From NCBI GenBank assembly GCA_003569705.1, contig BGOU01000004.1, forward strand, positions 1 to 64,000: 64,000 bases of DNA. Reading direction: 5' to 3'. Position 1 is the first letter of the stretch. The number at the start of each line of letters is the position of its first letter. The DNA comes from Nitrosarchaeum sp. GTDB taxonomy: Archaea; Thermoproteota; Nitrososphaeria; Nitrososphaerales; Nitrosopumilaceae. The position numbers and the translations under genes were made by a program. Positions 17,325-25,225 of this stretch are shown here, in pieces. Below the pieces are notes generated by a model. That model had not been told where the DNA came from and did no database searches. It was given only the letters and a program-made list of their open reading frames with translations.

Positions 17325-18533
17325 GATCCAGCTCACTACCATTAATCTTTCAAAACCATTACGTGTTGAATTCAAGAATGGAGCCGCTCTATATGATGTA
17401 GGATTTGTAAAATCATTTGATGGAACTACACAAATAGTTACCACAACATGTGTTGCAGATGATGTTGATAATACAGGACTTGCAGCTGGAGCAGCATGTA
17501 TCATTGATGGTCCAACTGACTTTGTAGTATGGACTAGACATCTCTCTGTTGTAGGATCAGCAAGAGCTCCAACACACCATCTTCATCTAGCGGATCTACT
17601 ACCAGTTCTACTAGCGGATCTACTAGCGGTGGAGGCAAAACAGGTGTAGGACAGGTGGCGCTAGCAGAGGATTGGGAGGATTTGGTGGAATCTTGGGCAC
17701 CTCATTGACAATAAATGAGATCAACTATGACAGATGTGTAGAAAATATGGCTACAATTCTAGTCTCAAGTGATGCTGACAAGGCCCCATCTGTAACTGTT
17801 CACACTGCAAAGTCAGGATCAGTCATAGCCAACTAGCAGATAACCAACCATATGAGCAATCAAACAAGATTACAAAATTGACAAATATCTCTATGAAATT
17901 CCAATTACTTCTGATGAGACATTCTTAATGGTAGTTGTTACTGAAGAAAAAGGAGTATCTCACAATACTGTCCAGTCAGCAATTCATCTTACATCATGTG
18001 AAGGAGCAACAGTAATCAGTAAAGTCCCAAAAGAAACACAGGAAGAGATTGCATCATCTGCACCAAAAATATTTGATATTAAATTCCAAATTGAAAATAA
18101 CACCCAACAAAGATCAGAGACTGAATCTGAATTCTTGTATGTAGATAATCAAGACTTGAGTGTCTCTGCAATTGTAGATGCACAGACTACACTGCAGAGA
18201 AGCGAACTCAGAGTAATCACTATGGGACAATCACAAGAAGATTATGTTGCAATCAAAATGGATGTAGAGTCATTACCAATTTCAAATTCCACATATGTAA
18301 TTAGCGCAACAATCCCATCATATCTGATGCAGGAACCAGCAATTTCATACTGGATTCATGTAATTGATCAGGATCTAAATGAAGCAGAATCAAAGCAATA
18401 CAACATTGGTGTAAAACCAATCTCTGTTGGCGATATTTCATTTGAGATGGACATTTCATCAATCAAAGAAAGCGGTTCACTAGTTAGACCCAAATTATTT
18501 GTAGATAACAAGATCTACCATCGTACGGTATAG
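17325..18533 (+). CDS. Giant surface protein, linker and C-terminal region (frame interrupted)
   Basis: Continues the same gene in pieces. A block with TTTCVADDVDNTGLAAGAAC (about 17335-17570) leads into a low-complexity Ser/Thr/Gly linker (SSSSGSTTSSTSGSTSGGG, about 17580-17640), then GGFGGILGTSLTINEINYD, and the long frame 17928-18533. Joining them needs about five indels (near 17322, 17575, 17650, 17830 and 17860). Four of the five are explained by adding one base to a two-base run. The ATG at 17928 is internal, not a true start. The region looks like extracellular beta domains. Confidence 0.6.
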
Positions 18534-19159
18534 TATCTCTATTTGTAAATGGAGATGTCATATCCAAGAAATCACAGTTATTTGCAACTGGAGAAACAAT
18601 TGTTAATCTTGAATGGAAATCTCCAAACTTGGGTGAGCACATCATATATGATGTAATGGCAAGTGTTGATTTGTATGACAAATCAATTTCTACACAGTCT
18701 GCCAAACTACACATTTATCCAAAAACGATAACCATGTTAGCCTCAGATATAAAGCCACTAGAATCCATTACAGAAAATGATACCGTATTGGCAGACCCAG
18801 CACTAATTTATGCATCAAACTCTATTGATCAAAACTTGAGATTCCGTGTAATAGCTCCAAATGGTCAATGTATAATTGGTGTCTCAGAAGAATGTGCAAT
18901 ACATGACAGTACAGCAAATCAACGTGGCGGATTGGCAAGTATTGAATATGAAGATCAAATTATTAGAGTAAGATACAGTGGTCCAGAGAATTCACTTGAA
19001 AGATTCTCAATTACATCAATTGATCCACTAGTAAATCACTGGACTGTATCACTAGAAACATCTGATGGAATTGTTCCTCAAGCACAAGCAATCAAAGACA
19101 TGTCTATCAAAGTAAAGTATAGAACATATTCAGAAACAATTACTGTTAATTCCGAGTAA
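18527..19159 (+). CDS. Giant surface protein, C-terminal end
   Basis: The frame is open from about 18527 (GIVSLFVNGDVISKK) to the stop at 19159. The first ATG at 18629 is internal, since the reading matches directly onto the previous piece with one base added near 18526. The sequence is a beta-rich extracellular domain (IIYDVMASVDLYDKS, RFRVIAPNGQC) and ends in ETITVNSE without a C-terminal membrane helix or sorting tail, so anchoring must come from the N-terminal hydrophobic segments or from non-covalent binding. The convergent glyS gene ends 20 bases later. Confidence 0.6.
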   Translation, partial: GIVSLFVNGDVISKKSQLFATGETIVNLEWKSPNLGEHIIYDVMASVDLYDKSISTQSAKLHIYPKTITMLASDIKPLESITENDTVLADPALIYASNSIDQNLRFRVIAPNGQCIIGVSEECAIHDSTANQRGGLASIEYEDQIIRVRYSGPENSLERFSITSIDPLVNHWTVSLETSDGIVPQAQAIKDMSIKVKYRTYSETITVNSE

Positions 19160-19179
19160 TGTGATTATATTTTTTAAAA

Positions 19180-20637
19180 CTATGGATAGGCAGTAAATTC
19201 AGAAAGAATAGAGTCAATCTCTGAAATCTTGATTCTGTTTTGCTCCATTGAATCTCTTTTACGCAATGTTACAGTTTGGTCTTCCAAAGTTTGATAATCA
19301 ACAGTAATGGCAAATGGCGCACCTATCTCATCTAGTCTTCTGTATCTTCTTCCTATTGCACCGGAATGATCCAAAAACACATCATATTTTCTTTTAATCT
19401 GAAGATATATCTCATCTGTCTTTTCTTTTAACCCATCTTTTTTTATCAACGAAAGAACACCAATGTGTATGGGAGCCAAATATGGCTTTAGAGACAGTAC
19501 GGTTCTTTCATTTTCTTTATCTTCATAAAGTGAATGCTCTAGAATTGTGTAAAGACTACGATCAATTCCCATTGAAATCTCAAAAACATGTGGTAAAACT
19601 TTCTCATCATTATCCATTACTTCAAATTTCTCTTTGCTTTTCTTAGCATGACTGGACAAATCATAGTCTGATCTGTAATTGCATGCAACTAGCTCAAGCC
19701 AACCTATTGTAGTTTCAACTTCAAAATCAAATGCAACTTGTGCATAGAATGCTTTTTCCTTATCGCCTAGTTTTCTGAATCTGCTTTTTGTTACATCAAT
19801 TCCTGTTTTCTCATAAAATTCGATTAATATTGCTAAATAATATGCTACAAACTTGTTTGGAATTATCTTTGATTCTACTGCTTCTTTACATGTCATTACT
19901 TGGAGTTTAGAATCAACTTGAATTCTAATTACTGTATCTGCAATTTCAGAAAACTTTTCCATCTCATCTAATTTTGTTGGATTGCAAAACACTTCAATCT
20001 CTGCCTGATAAAATTCGCGAAGACGCAACAAACTTTGTCTTGGTGATATCTCATTTCTGAAGCTTTTACCCACTTGGGCAATTCCAAGTGGAAGCTTGCC
20101 TCTCATTGTTTTAAACAGTCTTGGAAAATCAACGAATATGGACTGACATGTCTCAGGTCTAAGATATGCTTCCTCCCCCTCTGGGCCTATTCCCACTTTG
20201 AACATCATGTTGAATTTTTTGGTATTTTCAAAATCTCCCTTACATTTTGGACACTTGATGTTGTTTTGCAAAATTGCATTATCAAACTCCTCCAAATCTG
20301 CACTTTCAGGAATTTCAATCTTTGAGATTTCAGAAATAGTTCTGTCTGCCCTAAAGGTTGCCTTGCATTTTGTACATTTTATTATTGGATCTGCAAAATT
20401 CCCCAAGTGTCCTGATGCCTCAAATACAGATTTTGACATTATCTGTGAGCCATCAATTTCCATCATTCCGTCTCTTCTAATCAATTCTCTTCGCCATAAC
20501 TCTAGAAATTTATTTTTCAAACTTACACCACAAGGCCCATATTCCCAAAAACCTGCTTGGGCATCTGCATACACCTCACAGCTAGGAAAGTAAAATCCAC
20601 GCTCAAGTGCTAATTTCATTACGTCTTCATAATTCAT
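19180..20637 (-). CDS. glyS: Glycyl-tRNA synthetase
   Basis: A class II synthetase of the archaeal/eukaryotic dimeric type that charges tRNA-Gly. The 485-residue protein begins MNYEDVMKLALERGFYFPS and has GFWEYGPCGVSLKNKF, a Cys-pair zinc-like insert (CTKCKATF and CPKCKGDF, about 93-136), motif 2 (GKSFRNEISPRQSLLRLREF) and motif 3 (EISMGIDRSLYTILE), then an anticodon-binding domain. The ATG overlaps the stop of the upstream tnpB, so any native promoter would lie inside the insertion element. A tRNA-Gly(CCC) lies elsewhere in the window. Intact. Confidence 0.95.
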   Translation of the reverse strand: MNYEDVMKLALERGFYFPSCEVYADAQAGFWEYGPCGVSLKNKFLELWRRELIRRDGMMEIDGSQIMSKSVFEASGHLGNFADPIIKCTKCKATFRADRTISEISKIEIPESADLEEFDNAILQNNIKCPKCKGDFENTKKFNMMFKVGIGPEGEEAYLRPETCQSIFVDFPRLFKTMRGKLPLGIAQVGKSFRNEISPRQSLLRLREFYQAEIEVFCNPTKLDEMEKFSEIADTVIRIQVDSKLQVMTCKEAVESKIIPNKFVAYYLAILIEFYEKTGIDVTKSRFRKLGDKEKAFYAQVAFDFEVETTIGWLELVACNYRSDYDLSSHAKKSKEKFEVMDNDEKVLPHVFEISMGIDRSLYTILEHSLYEDKENERTVLSLKPYLAPIHIGVLSLIKKDGLKEKTDEIYLQIKRKYDVFLDHSGAIGRRYRRLDEIGAPFAITVDYQTLEDQTVTLRKRDSMEQNRIKISEIDSILSEFTAYP

Positions 20638-21843
20638 TGTACCATTTCACCGTTAACTGAGTGAACTACTACCGGACGTCCTGTAGCCTTTTCCTGCTTC
20701 CTTGACCACTTGGTGATCTCTACAGGCGTTACTTCCCACAGTTCCTGCGGTAGTTTACTTTGATTAAATATTTTCAATCCTTTTTTCAAAATATTGATGG
20801 CGGCATTATAATCTCTGTCCAGCACAAGACCACATACAGTGCATCTGTGAATTCTTATAGCTAGATTTTTTGGCACCTTACTGCCACATCTTGAGCAATC
20901 TATCGTTGTATTTCTTGCTGGAACTTTTATCAACAATTTGCACTTGTATTCTAATTTTTGTAGGAATGAACTCCAACTTGAATCCATTATGCTTTGTGCT
21001 AGTTTATGATTTTTCACCATATTTGTGAGTTGTAAATCTTCTACAAATATCACATCGTAATGATTTGCGTATATTGATGAGAGCTTGTGCTGGAAATCAT
21101 TCCTTTTGTTTGTTATTCTTTCGTGGATTCTCTGCAATCTTTTGATATGTTTTATTCTATTATTAGAATTTTTTACGCATTTTGATACTTTTCTTTGTAC
21201 TCTGACTAGTGGTTTTAACATCTTTTTGAGATTCAATGGGTTTGGTGTGTTATGTTCATCTGAATCATACACAAATGACTTTATTCCAACATCTATGCCA
21301 ACTGCTTTCGCAAATGAAATTTTTGTAATGTTGAACAAGGATTCCACAATATCGCATGTTACACATGCATGCCATTTACCTGATTTTGATTTTGATACTG
21401 TTATTTGTTTGATGGTATTATTCTCTGAAATTTCTCTATGTGTGATGATTTTGATTTTGCCTATTTTGGATAGATGCAAAAAACTGTCCTTGATTGCAAA
21501 TCCGGATTGGTTGTACACAAAGGTGTTGTATTTGGAAAATCTTGCAAATTTGAGACTTCCTGTTTTGTGGCCGTTTTTTTTGCAATTCTGCCAATGATTT
21601 TTGAGCTCCATCAATTTGTGTGGATACCATCTGCAGCATTTTGGAATGATGGTTATAAAGCCATGGTTCAGATTCCTTTAATTCTGTGAGAAAATAATTG
21701 AGATCGTTTCTTGTCTGGAATCCTTCCCTGTTTATTTTTTCTATCATGGTATTGTAGACCCATCTGCATGCATCCAGAGGATGATCTAGTTTTTTGTATT
21801 GGTTGTGATCTGGATACAGTCTAAACTTGTAAGTTCTTTGCAA
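20634..21843 (-). CDS. tnpB: TnpB, IS605-family RNA-guided nuclease/transposon protein (one frameshift)
   Basis: TnpB proteins are RuvC-type, omega-RNA-guided nucleases carried by IS200/IS605 elements. The N-terminal part (21436-21843, MQRTYKFRLYPDHNQ, HSKMLQMVSTQIDGAQKSL) and the remainder (20634-21614) join at a run of eight A near 21570; seven A would restore one frame of about 400 residues. RuvC residues are present: Asp in AVGIDVGIKSF, Glu in VIFVEDLQ, Asp in LDRDYNAAINI. A zinc finger (DCSRCG and HRCTVCG) is intact. Its stop codon overlaps the glyS ATG, so there is no room for the usual downstream element end and omega-RNA guide outside glyS. Confidence 0.85.
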
Positions 21844-21878
21844 TTCTTTTAGTTTGGAATTTTGTTGTTTTTAATATT

Positions 21879-22010
21879 ATGGTTGAAAAGACTGCAATCT
21901 CAGCTGGGTACAATATCAACAATCATTTTGTGTGGTGTACAAAGTACCGCAAGAAAATACTTACTGGTAAGGAACGGCATTTATCCACCTTCAAGTCAAG
22001 GGTCTTCTGC
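21879..22010 (+). pseudogene. tnpA: TnpA (Y1 HUH transposase) N-terminal stub
   Basis: From ATG 21879 the plus strand reads MVEKTAISAGYNINNHFVWC and continues TKYRKKILTGKE, the typical start of IS200 TnpA with its conserved HFVWCTKYR strand. After about 38 codons the similarity is lost and a stop follows near the nfo end. The HUH motif and catalytic tyrosine are absent. It is divergent from tnpB. An inactive remnant. Confidence 0.7.
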
Positions 22011-22029
22011 CGCCAAATTCTATAAATTC

Positions 22030-22869
22030 CTACGCCAACTCCTTGACTTTTCTTATGTTTTCAAAATCATCTCTAACATCATCAATTGGAGTTTCTAAAA
22101 TTATTGGAATCTTTTTCTTGTTTGCAGTTTTTATCACTTCTGATAATCCTTTCTCTCCGATATTTCCCAATCCCACATGATAATGTCTATCAAGATTGCA
22201 GCCAATCTCTCCCTTGGCATCATTAAGGTGTAAAATCTTTAAATTTTCAAATCCAACTGTATCATCAAATTTTGCTAAAGTGTCTTTGACTGATTTTTCT
22301 GTTCTTAGATCATAACCAGAAACAAATGCGTGACATGTATCAAGACAAACACCAAATTTTTTTGCAGGCTTTAACTGATTAAATATCTCTGCCAACTGCT
22401 CAAAATTTGCGCCAACAGAATTTTTTTGTCCAGCAGTGTTTTCTAATAAAATCATTACATCGTTTTTTGTTTGTCCTGCTTTGTTTAATCCTTTGACTAG
22501 TTGTTTGATTCCTGCCTCTTCACCTGTCCCTAAATGGCTACCAAGATGTGTAACCAAATATGGGATGCCTATTTTTCCACATCTATTAACTTCATTAATC
22601 AGTGTATTTACTGATTTTTCAAATCCATCTTCTTTTGGAGTGGACAGATTTGGCAAATACGGCATATGTGCACATGTTGCAAATCTATCTATCTTGCTTG
22701 CTTTTAATTTCTCTTTGAAATTTGTAATATCACCATCTGAAAGATCTTTTGCATGCCATCCTCTTGGATTTCTAGTAAATATCTGAAAAGCAGAACACTC
22801 TCTTTCTATGGCATTATCTACTGCTTTGTCAATTGAACCTGAGATCGAAACATGGCAACCGATCTGCAT
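22030..22869 (-). CDS. nfo: Endonuclease IV (AP endonuclease)
   Basis: Endonuclease IV cuts abasic sites in base excision repair. The 279-residue TIM-barrel protein shows the metal-ligand motifs of the family: GCHVSISGSI at the start, FTRNPRGW, CAHMPYLPN, THLGSHLG, LLENTAG, CLDTCHAF, LHLNDAKG with RHYHVGLGNIG, and PIILETP near the end. All are in order and the length is typical. Its C-terminus (RKVKELA) is complete, right at the edge of the IS605 remnant. It is divergent from priL. Confidence 0.95.
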   Translation of the reverse strand: MQIGCHVSISGSIDKAVDNAIERECSAFQIFTRNPRGWHAKDLSDGDITNFKEKLKASKIDRFATCAHMPYLPNLSTPKEDGFEKSVNTLINEVNRCGKIGIPYLVTHLGSHLGTGEEAGIKQLVKGLNKAGQTKNDVMILLENTAGQKNSVGANFEQLAEIFNQLKPAKKFGVCLDTCHAFVSGYDLRTEKSVKDTLAKFDDTVGFENLKILHLNDAKGEIGCNLDRHYHVGLGNIGEKGLSEVIKTANKKKIPIILETPIDDVRDDFENIRKVKELA

Positions 22870-22930
22870 ATGTCACAACATTACCTAAACATAATTTAAA
22901 TCAGCATTTGTTTGGAAAATTAAAACCAGA

Positions 22931-22941
22931 TTTTTATGTAA
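22931..22941 (+). promoter_or_regulatory. TATA box of priL
   Basis: TTTTTATGTAA is centred 25 bases before the priL ATG, with a purine-containing BRE-like stretch (ACCAGA) just upstream. The spacing predicts a leaderless transcript. Confidence 0.5.
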
Positions 22942-22960
22942 TTAGCATTAATCCATATTC

Positions 22961-23986
22961 ATGCTTGCACTTGGACAGGATGAAATTGCAAAATACCCCT
23001 TTTTAGCAGATGCGGGTCAATACCTAAAAGATAAGGGCTTTACACTGGAGCAATTTGGAACTGATCCAGATTTGAAATCATTGGTGGAAAAGGCATTTAA
23101 TCGAATTGAAGTGGCTGCGGATGGAAAAATATATCATTCTGATTTGATAGGAGATCAAGCATCAAATCAAGCTGCACTTCCAAGAGAGGTATTCTCTTTT
23201 CTCTTAGCCATTGTATTGCTCAAATTAAGCGGCATGACTACACTAATCAAAAGATTTGCACTTGCCGAAGCAAGACGCGCAGAAAAATACCTAGAAAAGG
23301 ATTTGGCAAATATCTCTGATGAATCAAAAAAACAATTGGCAATTAGAATTATTGATGATTTATTTTCAGTTCAGGTAAAAAAACAGGATGATTATTTTGT
23401 AATACCAGTATCTGATTATCTCAAGCATTCAATAAATTTCCATGAAAGAGAATGGAAATTAATAAACAGACATGTAGAAAATGGTCTGGTATTTCTTACT
23501 CCACACGAAACAGTCAGATTAATTCGAAAAGAATTGGGAACTTATATCAGCTCTAAAATTATTAATGCAAAAACACCACCAATGATCTCAGGTTTTGAAG
23601 AACCAGTCAACAAATTAATTTCCATGTCTAAAAAGTTTACAACTTTTACTATAACTACTGGAGAATATCCACCATGCATAAAGCACGCCATTGAAATTCT
23701 TGAAAAAGGTGAAAATCTCCCACACTCTGGAAGATTTATGGTTGCAACATTTCTCTTATCAAAAGGTCAATCAGTAGAAGAAATTGCACCATTATTCAAA
23801 AATGCACCTGATTACAATGAACGAGTTACTCTTTACCAACTAAATCATTTAGCAGGAACTTCAGGAAGTGGTACTCATTATTCATGTCCTTCATGTGAAA
23901 AACTCAAGACACAAAATTTGTGTTTTGCAATACCAGAATGTGATAATATCATAAACCCACTTCAATTTGGAAAAAAGAGAATCTAA
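22961..23986 (+). CDS. priL: DNA primase large subunit PriL
   Basis: PriL partners PriS in the archaeal/eukaryotic primase that starts Okazaki fragments. The 341-residue protein is helical in its first half. Its C-terminal domain carries the four iron-sulfur cysteines in the expected order: PPCIKHA, then YSCPSC and NLCF, then PECD. The final codon and priS start share one base (23986), giving tight coupling. The start MLALGQDEIAKYPF is supported by a TATA box at the leaderless distance. Confidence 0.93.
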   Translation: MLALGQDEIAKYPFLADAGQYLKDKGFTLEQFGTDPDLKSLVEKAFNRIEVAADGKIYHSDLIGDQASNQAALPREVFSFLLAIVLLKLSGMTTLIKRFALAEARRAEKYLEKDLANISDESKKQLAIRIIDDLFSVQVKKQDDYFVIPVSDYLKHSINFHEREWKLINRHVENGLVFLTPHETVRLIRKELGTYISSKIINAKTPPMISGFEEPVNKLISMSKKFTTFTITTGEYPPCIKHAIEILEKGENLPHSGRFMVATFLLSKGQSVEEIAPLFKNAPDYNERVTLYQLNHLAGTSGSGTHYSCPSCEKLKTQNLCFAIPECDNIINPLQFGKKRI

Positions 23987-25107
23987 TGCAAGAAAATGAC
24001 ATAAAATTTCTAGAAGATTCTTTCAAGAAATACTATTTTGAGCATTTTGATCTTATCCGTGTACCAAACAGAACTTCTGAGCGAGAATTTGGATTTCAAA
24101 AATTCAATTCTGGTATGACACGACACATCTCAATTAAAGATGACAAAGAATTGCATCTTTTACTGATGAAAAATATTCCATCTGATGTCTATTGCTCTAA
24201 TGCATGTTACTCTTTTCCAAATTTACCTATGAATGAAAAAGATTGGAAAGATGCAGATCTAATTTTTGATATTGATGCCAAAGATCTAAATCTAGAATGC
24301 AGAAAAAATCATACAATTTACAAATGCAATGAATGCAGTGAAATATCCACTAACAGTAATAATTGTAGTAAGTGCAATTCTATAAAAATAGAAAAAAAAT
24401 CCCTTCCATGTAAAAATTGCATAGACGCATCCAAAAATGAAGTATACAAATTATCAAAAATTCTAACTGAAGACTTGGATGTTCAACAAAATGATATTCA
24501 TGTTTATTTCTCTGGCAATGAAGGGTTTCATGTGTATGTGTATAATTCACAATTTCAACAACTAGGTTCAAGGGAAAGATCAGATTTAACAGATTACATA
24601 ATGTTTAATGGAGTAATTCCGGAAACTTTTGGAATGAAAAAATTCAAACCAAATCGTTTATCATTTCCAGATTTTGAAGAAAAAGGATGGAGAGGAAGAT
24701 TTTCAAAAGAAGTATATGGTTCAAAATCAAAACGATCAAAAATAATCTCAGAACTAATTACCAACGGATATTCTTCTTTTCAAAAAACTCTAGAAGATAT
24801 CTCTGATAAGATTGGATCTAAAATTGATCCTAATGTAACGATGGATATTCATAGAATATTCAGACTTCCAGGATCACTAAATAGTAAAAGTGGTCTGACA
24901 AAAATTTTCTGCAATGATCTTGCAAAGTTTGATCCCTACATAGAAGCCTCATTTCTTGGCGAAAACTCGGTACACGTAATGGCTAATTGCCCTATTGAAT
25001 TTAAGCTAAAAAACAGAAAATTTGGTCCATACTTTAATGAAAAAGTGTCTGTCCCGACATATGCTGCAGTATACATGATTTGCAAAAAATTGGCAACAAT
25101 CTCTTAA
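23986..25107 (+). CDS. priS: DNA primase small (catalytic) subunit PriS
   Basis: PriS synthesises the primer. The 373-residue protein has the catalytic aspartates in LIFDIDAKD (about residues 95-103), a zinc-binding insert with several CxxC pairs (CNECSE, CSKCN, CKNC, about 113-144), the nucleotide-binding SGNEGFHVYV motif and the conserved MDIHRIFRLPGSLNSK block near residue 285. Coupled to priL by a one-base overlap. Confidence 0.95.
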   Translation: MQENDIKFLEDSFKKYYFEHFDLIRVPNRTSEREFGFQKFNSGMTRHISIKDDKELHLLLMKNIPSDVYCSNACYSFPNLPMNEKDWKDADLIFDIDAKDLNLECRKNHTIYKCNECSEISTNSNNCSKCNSIKIEKKSLPCKNCIDASKNEVYKLSKILTEDLDVQQNDIHVYFSGNEGFHVYVYNSQFQQLGSRERSDLTDYIMFNGVIPETFGMKKFKPNRLSFPDFEEKGWRGRFSKEVYGSKSKRSKIISELITNGYSSFQKTLEDISDKIGSKIDPNVTMDIHRIFRLPGSLNSKSGLTKIFCNDLAKFDPYIEASFLGENSVHVMANCPIEFKLKNRKFGPYFNEKVSVPTYAAVYMICKKLATIS

Positions 25108-25225
25108 TTTTTTAAATCAATCTATTTAGTAATAATATCAAAATCCAAGTAAAATAATTTCAAAAATAATGCCAAATCCAGAATTTTTGCTGGTAAGACA
25201 TTAATTTACCAAGTAACAAGAAACG

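Larger units (their letters stand above)
20634..22029. mobile_element. Decayed IS200/IS605-family element between glyS and nfo
   Basis: A reverse-strand tnpB and, facing away from it, a short plus-strand tnpA start form the divergent IS605 arrangement. The tnpA breaks off after about 40 codons and tnpB needs a one-base correction, so the element should no longer move by itself. Its left limit coincides with the glyS start codon and its right limit with the nfo stop. I could not identify defined end hairpins or target tetranucleotides. Confidence 0.75.

Noticed and set aside
18484-18714. Small minus-strand ORF over the surface gene
   Set aside because: Antisense to a clear extracellular domain, no recognisable protein features.
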